A stretch of 20,597 nucleotides of DNA. It comes from Entamoeba invadens IP1. Lineage: Eukaryota; Evosea; Mastigamoebida; Endamoebidae. The position numbers and the translations under genes were made by a program. The DNA is taken from contig NW_004440449.1 in assembly GCF_000330505.1 (NCBI RefSeq), forward strand, positions 144,398 through 164,994, written 5' to 3'. Shown in pieces: positions 8,697 through 16,476 of this stretch. Under the pieces are notes generated by a model. It was not told the origin of the DNA, did not search any database, and saw only the letters and a list, made by a program, of their open reading frames with translations. Within the stretch, counting starts at the first letter, position 1. Each line of letters starts with the position of its first letter.

Positions 8697-9299
8697 TTAA
8701 TCCAAATAATAACCATTTGAACAAGAAGTACACCCCATATTCGTTTTGTTATTACAATTTAAAATGGTTTCATAAGAAAGACACAATTTACTCAAACTAC
8801 CCGGGTAATTAAAATACATTTCTTTGCATTCTATACATGAGTACTTGTCAACACAAGTACCACACGACCCATCACAAGGCAAACAGTCTTTATTTTCTTT
8901 ATAATATCCGTCTTTGCAGACAGCACATCCACCACCGGTTGGCAGTGTTAAGTCACATTTTGTGAACAAGTCGCCAAGTGGTTCACATGTGAAAGTAGAG
9001 GAAAGGTAATACCCAAGCTGGCATGAAGTACAGTAAGTTGTGTTGTAACATTCTTTGCAATTTGTCGAACAAAGAAGACACTCACCATCACAGTTGTTAT
9101 AGTAATACCCTTTGTTGCATCTTTCACACCCTTTATTGTTTCTTATGAAACATGATACCTCTGCACCTTTCAAGTCTTGTTTGATGTTAGTTGAATTGGT
9201 TTCTTGTTCATTTTCATCATCAAACTGTTCAGAACAATTCCCATTCTTCAATTTGAATGTATCCAAACACTCAACACACTTCGATTTTATAATTGATGA
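8697..9299 (-). CDS. TMK segment 3: CxxC modules preceding the membrane helix
   Basis: Reads SKCVECLDTFKLKNGNC, a short acidic and Asn-rich linker (DDENEQETNSTNIKQD), then CERCNKGYYYNNC, CLLCSTNCKECYNTTYC, GGGCAVCKDGYYKEN, CDGSCGTCVDKYSCIEC and MGCTSCSNGYYLD, ending in TAA at 8697-8699. The same frame continues without shift into the kinase-bearing segment (YLCKECSNNYVLCENKEKC), so this TAA is a point-type interruption inside one module. There is no native ATG at its start. It is the membrane-proximal ectodomain of the receptor, extracellular by position. Confidence 0.75.
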   Translation of the reverse strand, partial: SSIIKSKCVECLDTFKLKNGNCSEQFDDENEQETNSTNIKQDLKGAEVSCFIRNNKGCERCNKGYYYNNCDGECLLCSTNCKECYNTTYCTSCQLGYYLSSTFTCEPLGDLFTKCDLTLPTGGGCAVCKDGYYKENKDCLPCDGSCGTCVDKYSCIECKEMYFNYPGSLSKLCLSYETILNCNNKTNMGCTSCSNGYYLD

Positions 9300-11998
9300 A
9301 TATTACAGTCTTCTATTTGCGTCAAAGAAAGTGGCAAACAGAAGTCATACTTCCCTTCGTTATTAATTGAGTCGGTCGGATAAAAATTTTCAGTGCACTG
9401 TAAACAACGCAGACCATCACTGTTGACACAACTCATTTCACTCTTTTCAACACAAAATCCATTTGTTTGTATCACATAGTTTTCTTGACACTTTTTACAT
9501 TTGCCACCCTCACAATATTTACAATTTGGAACAGAACAAATTACACACTTACCTTCGTGCATTTCCATATTATCATCAACACATTTTGAACAGAAGTCGT
9601 TTGAATATTTTGAACAAGAAATGTCGTTGACACACTTCTTATTAACCACGTCATATGTATATTGTTCTTTGCATGCGATGATTTCAATGACATTGTTGTA
9701 ATGGACGCATACAGAAGCATTTTTATTGCACGTGTTGCATTGGTTGTTATATACAAGATAATTGTCATTGACACAGTTATAAACCACATCGTTTCTGATT
9801 GTATTTCCAGCTGCTACCTTCTGACAAGTCGCTCCATTGAGTAAATAATTGTCATCACAGTGAATACACTCACTTTGGGTTTTGTAATTTCTTTGATATT
9901 TGCAATTTGAAACTTTGCTCTTGCAATCGGAATTGACTGATATCTGATGTGCACAGTCACATGATACCTTTGATATTGTTGATGGGGCGTTACAGTTGTT
10001 TGTTGCAACACATTTGTGTTCAGAAAGGTAATACGACCCATCACATCGCAAACACTGCTGATTGGTCAATCCTGTCAAACAGCCAATAGCACTGCTGTCG
10101 CACTTTTGTGTTGTTTTGTTGTATTTTTGAGAAGATGTGCAACCCACACACGTTTTTGATTGAGAAGCCAAGACATATGGAGAATAGCACAGCGAACACA
10201 CAGGAACACCAACAGATTGCGTTGAACATGTTTGGCAATTGGGCAGATCATTGCAACACTGTTCACATGAAGTTTCAGTGTTTTTGTAACTGCCAGAAGA
10301 ACAACTCACACACTTCTGACTGGATAAGTAATACGGGTCTTGACATGTCAAACACTCTTTCATCTTTGAATTGCACGTTTTGCAATTTGCATCAATCGTG
10401 CTGCAAGGCACACACATTCCAGAGTCGTTGGGATAATACCCATTTTCACAATCAACACATTTTCGCGTGTAGTCTGATTTGCACGTTTTGCAGTTGCTGT
10501 CAAATGTCTTGCAAGTGACACACACTTTACTCTTTATCTCTTCAAACACGTAATTAGTCATACAGGCAGTGCAGATACCACTTGTTTGGTTGCAATTGCC
10601 ATTGCATGTTGTACTGCACAATTTGCATTTCTTAGTTGATTCATCGGGGTACATCCCACTTGTCTTGCATGTCACACACTGTCGTTGGTATGACGAATCA
10701 CACGTCAGGCAATTTGCATCGTATGTTGAGCATTTGTCACACACCAAACTGTTTGTTGTGGAAAACACGTAATTTGACAGACACCCAGTACAAAATCCAG
10801 TTGAACCACTACACTGATTACCACACGTCGAGTCACAATCACCACATTTATAGCCTTTTGTGGATTTTGGGTATTTATCACTCGAACACAACTCACACTT
10901 TCTGGTGAAGTCAGTTGCACATTTCGAGCAGTATGAATCAAATTCAGAACATTTCACACAGACTTTCGATATTGGAGAAGTCACTGTGTAATTCAACAAA
11001 CACTGCGAGCAATATCCACTTGTCGAGTCACATGTATTTGCTTTGCAAGTTGAGTCACACACCACACACCTTCCATTGAGCAAATAAAACCCACTGTTCT
11101 CACGACACGTGATACACTTTCTTTCTCCATTTGAGGCACATGCAACACAGTTGACATCGAATGTAGAACAGTCAATACATGTTAATCCTTTTGGTTCATT
11201 GAAGACTTTTCCAGAAACACAATTTGTGCAAATTCCATTTGTTGTGTCACAACTCCCACCACACGAAGCATCACAGCTTTTACATTTTCCATTTGACACA
11301 TCAGGATACATATTTGATTTGCATGTGGTGCAATTTCTGGAACTTGACAAACTGCAAGACGCACAATTTGTGTCAAATGAAGTACAACTCAAACATCCAA
11401 TTTGTTTTGGTTCATAAAAGACGTAATTGGCTATACATTGTGTGCAAATACCATCTGTTCCACATGTTGAACACGTTGAGTCACACAACGCACACATTCC
11501 ATTTGATAAATACGAAACACCACTTTGACACAAAAGACACTTTCTTTCTGTTCTTGAACAACTTAGACAATTCGAATCGAAAGAAGAACAGCTTTGACAC
11601 TGTTTTGGGTTTGATGGGTTGATTGTGTACTGATCACCAATACAAGTCATGCATATACCTGTTGTGGTGGAACACCCACTCGAACAAGAAGTGTGGCAAT
11701 CAATACAACTAAACGGAGAAGACGGGTTTGGATATTTTCCAGTTGTACATGTTGTGCATTTTCTGATAGTTTGAGAACAGACTGTGCAATATGGATCAAA
11801 CGAAGAGCACAACTCACATGGAATACTATCGGTCGTCTTTTTGGTGTATCCGGTCGCACAAGTCTCACAAATGCCCGTGTTTTTATTGCAACCTTTATAT
11901 GCGCATGTCGTGTCACACTGAGAACACATGTTTTGTGCGTTAATATAGTAATTTGTATCACAAGACGTACAAACTCGGTTGTTTCTGTCTCCACACAC
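9287..11998 (-). CDS. TMK segment 2: long CxxC-repeat ectodomain
   Basis: About 903 codons, open from just after a TAA at 12005-12007 down to a TAA at 9287-9289. There is no natural ATG at its head: the first possible codons are GTG (11998) and upstream sense codons. It is therefore the continuation of the segment above rather than an independent gene. Residues about 64-565 hold seven tandem units of about 72 residues, each with SxFDxNCxxC, RKCxxC, a YP- or YL-containing stretch, CDSTC and GICTxC. The remainder (about 566-895) is a less regular CxxC array with CSLCYSP, CKYCEGGKCKKC and CLQCTENFYP. There is no membrane segment, so it is all predicted extracellular and probably disulfide-rich. 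Segments 2 and 3 run into each other near 9,290 after a one-base-type frame change (EDCNIH... to ...KSKCVECLDTFK). Confidence 0.75.
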   Translation of the reverse strand: MCGDRNNRVCTSCDTNYYINAQNMCSQCDTTCAYKGCNKNTGICETCATGYTKKTTDSIPCELCSSFDPYCTVCSQTIRKCTTCTTGKYPNPSSPFSCIDCHTSCSSGCSTTTGICMTCIGDQYTINPSNPKQCQSCSSFDSNCLSCSRTERKCLLCQSGVSYLSNGMCALCDSTCSTCGTDGICTQCIANYVFYEPKQIGCLSCTSFDTNCASCSLSSSRNCTTCKSNMYPDVSNGKCKSCDASCGGSCDTTNGICTNCVSGKVFNEPKGLTCIDCSTFDVNCVACASNGERKCITCRENSGFYLLNGRCVVCDSTCKANTCDSTSGYCSQCLLNYTVTSPISKVCVKCSEFDSYCSKCATDFTRKCELCSSDKYPKSTKGYKCGDCDSTCGNQCSGSTGFCTGCLSNYVFSTTNSLVCDKCSTYDANCLTCDSSYQRQCVTCKTSGMYPDESTKKCKLCSTTCNGNCNQTSGICTACMTNYVFEEIKSKVCVTCKTFDSNCKTCKSDYTRKCVDCENGYYPNDSGMCVPCSTIDANCKTCNSKMKECLTCQDPYYLSSQKCVSCSSGSYKNTETSCEQCCNDLPNCQTCSTQSVGVPVCSLCYSPYVLASQSKTCVGCTSSQKYNKTTQKCDSSAIGCLTGLTNQQCLRCDGSYYLSEHKCVATNNCNAPSTISKVSCDCAHQISVNSDCKSKVSNCKYQRNYKTQSECIHCDDNYLLNGATCQKVAAGNTIRNDVVYNCVNDNYLVYNNQCNTCNKNASVCVHYNNVIEIIACKEQYTYDVVNKKCVNDISCSKYSNDFCSKCVDDNMEMHEGKCVICSVPNCKYCEGGKCKKCQENYVIQTNGFCVEKSEMSCVNSDGLRCLQCTENFYPTDSINNEGKYDFCLPLSLTQIEDCNIHQL
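10300..11815 (-). repeat. Seven tandem ~72-residue CxxC repeats in the receptor ectodomain
   Basis: Units start at SSFDPYC, SSFDSNC, TSFDTNC, STFDVNC, SEFDSYC, STYDANC and KTFDSNC. Each carries RKCxxC-, CDSTC- and GICTxC-like blocks at matching spacing. They diverge too far at the nucleotide level to be recent copies, except for short shared words. Such repeats are substrates for unequal crossing-over and length change. Confidence 0.75.
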
Positions 11999-11999
11999 T

Positions 12000-13022
12000 T
12001 CACTTTACTTGAAAGGGAACATAGTTTTGTACACATCCATTACAAGTCCCATCTTCATTACAAGTGGAACACGTTTCGTTACAAGGAGTACATTCACCTT
12101 TAGCACTTAAATAAGAAACAGTATTATTACATTTAAGACATTTCTTTTCTGTTTGACTACATGATAGGCAGTTTTCAATTTCGTTGCATAGAAAACAACT
12201 CGATGAATTTAGGAAATACCCCAAATTACATTTCAAACACCCTTTTGTTGAATCACAAGAATTTTCAAAACACTGAACATCACAAGTTATACATTTGTTA
12301 TCTTGTAAAAAAGTTCCGTTTTTACATGATGTACAATTTGTTTTTGTTTTATCACAAGTTAAACAACTGGTATCACAAATTGGACATAATCCCCCAGAAT
12401 AATAATACCCAATAATACATGAAATACAACTCCCTTTACTGATACCATAGCATTCCAGACACGGGGATTCACATTGACGACATGTGTCCCCAAATATAAT
12501 ATACCCAGCATTACACCTTAGACATTTTGAAAGTGAACTACAATTCATACATGTTGAATTACATGGGCTACATATTGTCTTTTCAGATAAAAAATACCCA
12601 ATTTTACATTCAGTACAAATCGAGTTTGTACACGTTTCACAATTTTCACAATAACTTTTCAGTGTATTTTCCGTTTTTGAATTATTGTCGAATTTATATA
12701 ATATAAATGATGAAAACAAATGAAACTTTCCATCATGTTCCGAGTATATATAAGTGTGATTAATTGATGAAAATTCCAAAACAAATTGTGATCTATTATT
12801 CATAGATATTATCAAAGATGTATATTTTTCACATTCAATAGAATATAAATCGGAGATGTTTGTAAACTCAATGTGATCATCCAACAAACTCCAGCTGCAC
12901 TTTTGTGGACATCTGTTACTATAAGGTTCACAAGTTAGTATGTTCTCATAATTACACCACAAAACAGTAGTTTTTGAATAAGCCATTAACATTAATATAA
13001 GAAACACTAAAATTTGTTTCAT
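12000..13022 (-). CDS. TMK segment 1: signal peptide and N-terminal CxxC-rich ectodomain
   Basis: Starts at the ATG at 13020-13022. Residues 1-16 (MKQILVFLILMLMAYS) are a clear signal peptide, so the product enters the secretory pathway. Residues 20-120 are a less Cys-rich N-terminal domain. From about residue 123 the sequence is a run of CxxC modules (for example CNSTCMNCSSLSKCLRC and CDTSCLTCDKTKTNCTSC), resembling furin/EGF-like receptor repeats. The last module (NCLSCSQTEKKCLKC ... CSTCNEDGTCNGCVQNYV) aligns closely with a repeat in the next segment (NCLSCSRTERKCLLC ... CSTCGTDGICTQCIANYV). The reading then ends in TGA at 12000-12002, while the coding pattern continues at once in another frame. 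It therefore reads as the N-terminal part of a longer protein. A GAAC-like element (CTGAACTA on the minus strand, about 13038-13045) lies some 20 bases upstream of the ATG. GAAC is a known Entamoeba core promoter motif. Confidence 0.8.
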   Translation of the reverse strand: MKQILVFLILMLMAYSKTTVLWCNYENILTCEPYSNRCPQKCSWSLLDDHIEFTNISDLYSIECEKYTSLIISMNNRSQFVLEFSSINHTYIYSEHDGKFHLFSSFILYKFDNNSKTENTLKSYCENCETCTNSICTECKIGYFLSEKTICSPCNSTCMNCSSLSKCLRCNAGYIIFGDTCRQCESPCLECYGISKGSCISCIIGYYYSGGLCPICDTSCLTCDKTKTNCTSCKNGTFLQDNKCITCDVQCFENSCDSTKGCLKCNLGYFLNSSSCFLCNEIENCLSCSQTEKKCLKCNNTVSYLSAKGECTPCNETCSTCNEDGTCNGCVQNYVPFQVK

Positions 13023-14089
13023 TGACTTTTTAATTGTTAGTTCAGTTTATCATTAGTAAAAAGTTTGAGTTAGATTAATCAATAGTTTTTTTAAATAATT
13101 CAAATGTAATCTTTGCAAAAAGATTATTTCAGAATACATTTACTAAATTTTAAATTATATAATATGTACTCCATATTTGGTGTATTTATAAATACATTAA
13201 TTGGATTTAAAATATCAGGATGTTCTGTTTTTCGTAATTCTAAATATATTAATAAACTTTTGATAAGTTATTATAATCATCTTATAATAAAAACATCAAT
13301 ATTTTTTTTCATTAAAATGTTATGTCATTTATAATTCATGTGTTTGATAATAAACTTTATACCCGAGATTTTTATTAAAATTATTAATACCAAAAATAGG
13401 TAAAAATTTATAGAGTTTTATCAGCGTTTTCAATATTTTTCATCATATATATCTTAAGTACGAAGCTTATTTTATAAAAAAAATGTAATCAAATATTAAA
13501 CAATAGATATAATAATTTTTACATATTTATTTTTAATAGTGTAAAATAGTCAATAAATAACATTTTAAACATTTTTTTTAGAATGAAATTTAAAAAATAG
13601 ACAATTTCATTTTTTTAACAAAATATACTATATAATTGTTCATCTATTAAAATTAAATCACGAATACAATAATCACATCTTTTATATTTTTCTTAATATT
13701 GTGTAATATTTTTTCAAAATTGTTTTTTGTTATATGTTTTGTTTTGTATAATAATATTATTTTCGATAAATATTTTTTTATTTCAATATTATTTTATATA
13801 TTAATCACAATTATCATATTTAAAATTTGTTATTATTTTTTTTAATTACTATGTCAAAAATTAACAATCAAATTCAGTTTGTAAACGTTATTTATTTTGT
13901 TAACCTTATTTATTTATTATGATTGGTTGTTTTTTCTTTTTTTTACAATTCAAAAATTACATGCAAAAACAAAAAACTAAACTTTTTACATTAACAAATA
14001 AAACGATTAATTTAAACGTGATGTAAACAAACAAAAAATAGTATTGATATGATTAATAACATTAAAACTAAAACACATTAAAAATCAAA
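13023..14089. other. A+T-rich spacer upstream of the receptor kinase
   Basis: Contains the upstream region of the minus-strand receptor gene. A 73-codon plus-strand frame at 13113-13334 (Ile/Phe/Asn-rich) looks like a chance opening in A+T-rich DNA. No RNA gene or long repeat recognised. Confidence 0.55.
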
Positions 14090-14604
14090 TATGAAAATAA
14101 ATCAAACAGTACTTACTTTAGAAGATGGTGTTTCAGACAGACAGTTAACCAATTTATTTTTTATTGACTTAAAAATTTTTCTTGTTGTTATACTAATGGC
14201 TTCCAATGTAGTTGTTCTGCTCCATTCCTAGGCAAATGAAAATAAATACATCCATTTCTTGTAACATGTGAAACAATTATTGCTATGTTGGATTTGTCAG
14301 TCCACTGCTAAAATTTTGATTCGTTTAATTAAAGACAAAACTTACTGGAACGCCTGTTGTGTTTGTTTCCAGGTAATTAAAAAAACAAATTGATTGATTG
14401 GGTTGTCACTTCCATTTTCTCACTTTCCATAGGAATTTATTTTACTGTTGATAATCGGGGTTCTTTTCCTATTCTATTATATAACATCCTCAAGTTAATG
14501 TCTTCTCTGCCAATTACATTTGCAACAAACAACATCAACTCGGATGTAGCCAACTGGATCATTTTCAAATTCTTTCTTTTTAATATAATCAATACAGATG
14601 CAAG

Positions 14605-14743
14605 AAAAAGTGGTTGTCAAGAGAATAAAAAGGTATTTTTATATATTTATTTTTAATAATTATAAATTGTTAGTTGTTAAACAAGTAAGTTTACGGGAAA
14701 GCCGCAGTAGTTTGGATTGTTTTTTTTCAGAAAGTGGTTGTCA
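14605..14743 (+). repeat. Direct repeat AGTGGTTGTCA, with inverted copies further right
   Basis: AGTGGTTGTCA occurs at 14609-14619 and 14733-14743, each followed by A(A/G)AGAATAAAAA. The reverse complement occurs at 15362-15372, with a 9-bp partial copy at 15380-15388. The copies at 14605 and 15376 together could be the inverted ends of a roughly 770-bp element, or they may reflect repeated short coding pieces (KSGCQ/KSGCH). Confidence 0.4.
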
Positions 14744-14867
14744 AAAGAATAAAAAATTTAAAAATGTGTATTTTTATATAAAAAACAGAAAAAACACAAA
14801 AAGACTTTACTCATCTTCAAAGTCAAAACCGACTGAACCTTGTCGTCATGATATAAAATGAACTGAT

Positions 14868-14908
14868 GTTGGGGATGTGCAATTTGTTATGAATAAGTTG
14901 GGGATGTG
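14868..14908 (+). repeat. Short direct repeat GTTGGGGATGTG (two copies, 29-bp period)
   Basis: Copies at 14868-14879 and 14897-14908, both followed by similar A/T sequence (CAATTTG, TAAATTG). The G-rich word stands out in this composition. Function unknown. Confidence 0.5.
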
Positions 14909-15600
14909 TAAATTGAACAAACAATGATCACGATTATCAGGTTAATATGTTAATGACGTTGAAAACGAATTATTAATCATTAGGACTTCATTGATAAACA
15001 ACGTGTAATATGACGTTAAATTACAAATATGACATTTCGTTATGAAAGCTGTTAGTTTGTTCAAATTAACCAAACGTTTTGTTTTGATTATTGTTTTCAT
15101 TGTCTATATATTTTACTGTTGTTGGGTTCACCAAAAAACACAAATATACTTCGTTTAATAAGTCTTTTTCAAATACATAATTTTTATTATTGTTAAAAGT
15201 TTAAAATATTAACATTATTAACATTTGTTTAATACCTTATATAATAGTATAAAACAAATTAATTAATATATATTATTTCATTTGATAATCGACTTACTCA
15301 ATACACTGGAAGAATTAAAAAAAATACAATCGATTTTTTGTTTTTATTAACATTATTTTCATGACAACCACTTTTTCTATGACAACCAATAATTCTTCTA
15401 TCTGTAATTATGTTTTTTTCGATTGAATTAAACGCTCTTTTTCTGCCAGAAAATTTCCTCTTTTGTTTCATCGTTTACAATTGCCTCTTTTACAAATGTA
15501 ATAAGAATAAGAAGTTGTTCATAATTAATTGACTCGTTATAATGTTTTTTGTTTGTTAAATATTGCAAAGAAGTATAAAATAATACAAAAATAAAAGTAT

Positions 15601-16476
15601 ATAAATAAAGTAATGTTTGATGTTTTTAACTTTTTACACTTTTTATTGGTCATTTTATGTTGCAATTTTTGCCTTCTTTATTTTTGTCACTGACTTTATT
15701 TATTTATCGTAGGAGGTTTATCAAATAACATTTTTATAAACCTTAGAATGTTATTTGTTTATTGGAATTATTTTTTTCACCACCACATTCAATTTTTTGA
15801 TGGGTTGGAACAAATTTAAAATTTACTTCCAACATTTTTTTGGTGGTACTGTTTAAAATACAACTATCTTGATTATTTTATCAATTTATAAAGGTAGTTA
15901 TTGTTTTAATTCATGCTAATAATTTATTCAAAAACAAAATTAATATATTTCATTTAAACTTATTTGTCTAATTTATTTAAGTCAAGATTCAAAATATTAC
16001 AATTCAAACATTTTAAATAAAAACACAAATTAATACACATAAATATTTTATGTAAACAGAGTTTATAATCAACTTTATTAATTTAAAGTCAAGATTCAAT
16101 ATACAAGTTTTGTTTTTAATATTTATATGTTTTAAAATTTTCAATGTTTTAAAAATTAATATATTGTATAAATTATTAAATTAAATTTCTATATTTTTAT
16201 TTACAAAATTAAAAGACACGATCATTTCGAACAATACTTCGAAAACAAAGCAATCTGTAAAACACCAATTATTTGTTTTTATTAACAGACAAAAATATTT
16301 TTTATCTAAAAAATGTTTAATTACTTTTCATTATTTATTTATTATAATAACTACAAAAAGATTTATTATTGATATGTCCATTTTTTGATTTTTAAAAATC
16401 AATGTTTTTTAATTTTTAAGAATATAAAAATGTGTTTTTAAAATATATTTAAACGATTGAAAACTACGAAATACAA
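15601..16476. other. A+T-rich spacer with hairpins, upstream of LRR gene
   Basis: No coding frame recognised. It holds interleaved inverted repeats at 15714-15757 and a nested hairpin at 15779-15847. It also has a 14-bp direct repeat AAGTCAAGATTCAA at 15979-15992 and 16086-16099. The right end is the promoter region of the gene starting at 16477. Confidence 0.5.
16445..16454 (+). promoter_or_regulatory. Putative TATA-like element of the LRR gene
   Basis: ATATTTAAAC matches the Entamoeba TATA-like consensus (GTATTTAAAG/C) at 8 of 10 or better. It lies 23-32 bases before the ATG at 16477, a spacing that suits the very short 5' leaders of Entamoeba mRNAs. The match is short and the region A+T-rich, so chance is possible. 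Confidence 0.35.

Larger units (their letters stand above)
7203..13022 (-). pseudogene. Cys-rich transmembrane receptor kinase (Entamoeba TMK type), interrupted
   Basis: Four consecutive minus-strand readings form one TMK architecture. They are signal peptide plus CxxC modules (12000-13022), long CxxC repeats (9287-12004), more CxxC modules (8697-about 9299), then transmembrane helix and kinase (7203-8696). Together they would make about 1,940 codons. Breaks: a one-base-type frame change near 12,000, a second near 9,290 that restores the original frame, an in-frame TAA at 8697-8699, and truncation of the last kinase subdomain at 7203. The first and last parts share one frame and the middle part uses another. 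No GTTTGT...TAG intron spans the breaks. Family knowledge: Entamoeba has about 90 such TMKs, surface receptors with Cys-rich ectodomains and a cytosolic kinase. Whether this copy is a true pseudogene or carries assembly errors in short A/T runs cannot be settled from sequence alone. Confidence 0.75.
14090..15600. other. Island of degenerate protein-like fragments, unrecognised
   Basis: This stretch is visibly less A+T-rich than its surroundings and gives several short protein-like readings that do not join into one gene. On minus: QWTDKSNIAIIVSHVTRNG... (14188-14307); MIQLATSELMLF...RLSTVK within 14430-14560; NYEQLLILITFVKEAIVND... (about 15424-15535); and a 57-codon frame at 15298-15471 containing GCHRKSGCHENN. 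On plus: RKSGCQENKK (near 14605) and SGCQKNKK, then KRLYSSSKSKPTEPCRHD (14735-14861). The SGC and SSSKSK...PCR pieces recall a decayed CXC (tesmin/TSO1-like) Cys motif with several Cys lost. Splice-like GTAAGT signals occur. It may be the remains of one or more transposons or an intron-rich gene; I cannot identify it. Confidence 0.3.

Noticed and set aside
4188..8699. Possibility that the internal TAA/TGA codons are recoded (alternative genetic code)
   Set aside because: Both long intact genes use standard stops and TGG for Trp. Three different readings also show frame changes, so decay or sequence error is simpler.
9280..12010. Introns explaining the frame changes in the receptor gene
   Set aside because: No Entamoeba-type GTTTGT donor with a TAG acceptor brackets either junction, and coding pattern continues up to the break on both sides.
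10108..12103. Several His/Cys-rich plus-strand frames and alternative minus-strand frames
   Set aside because: Shadows of the CxxC-repeat ectodomain; Cys codons read in other frames give His, Thr and Val-rich artefacts.
13113..13334. 73-codon plus-strand frame
   Set aside because: Composition matches chance translation of A+T-rich DNA; no motif, no homologue recognised.
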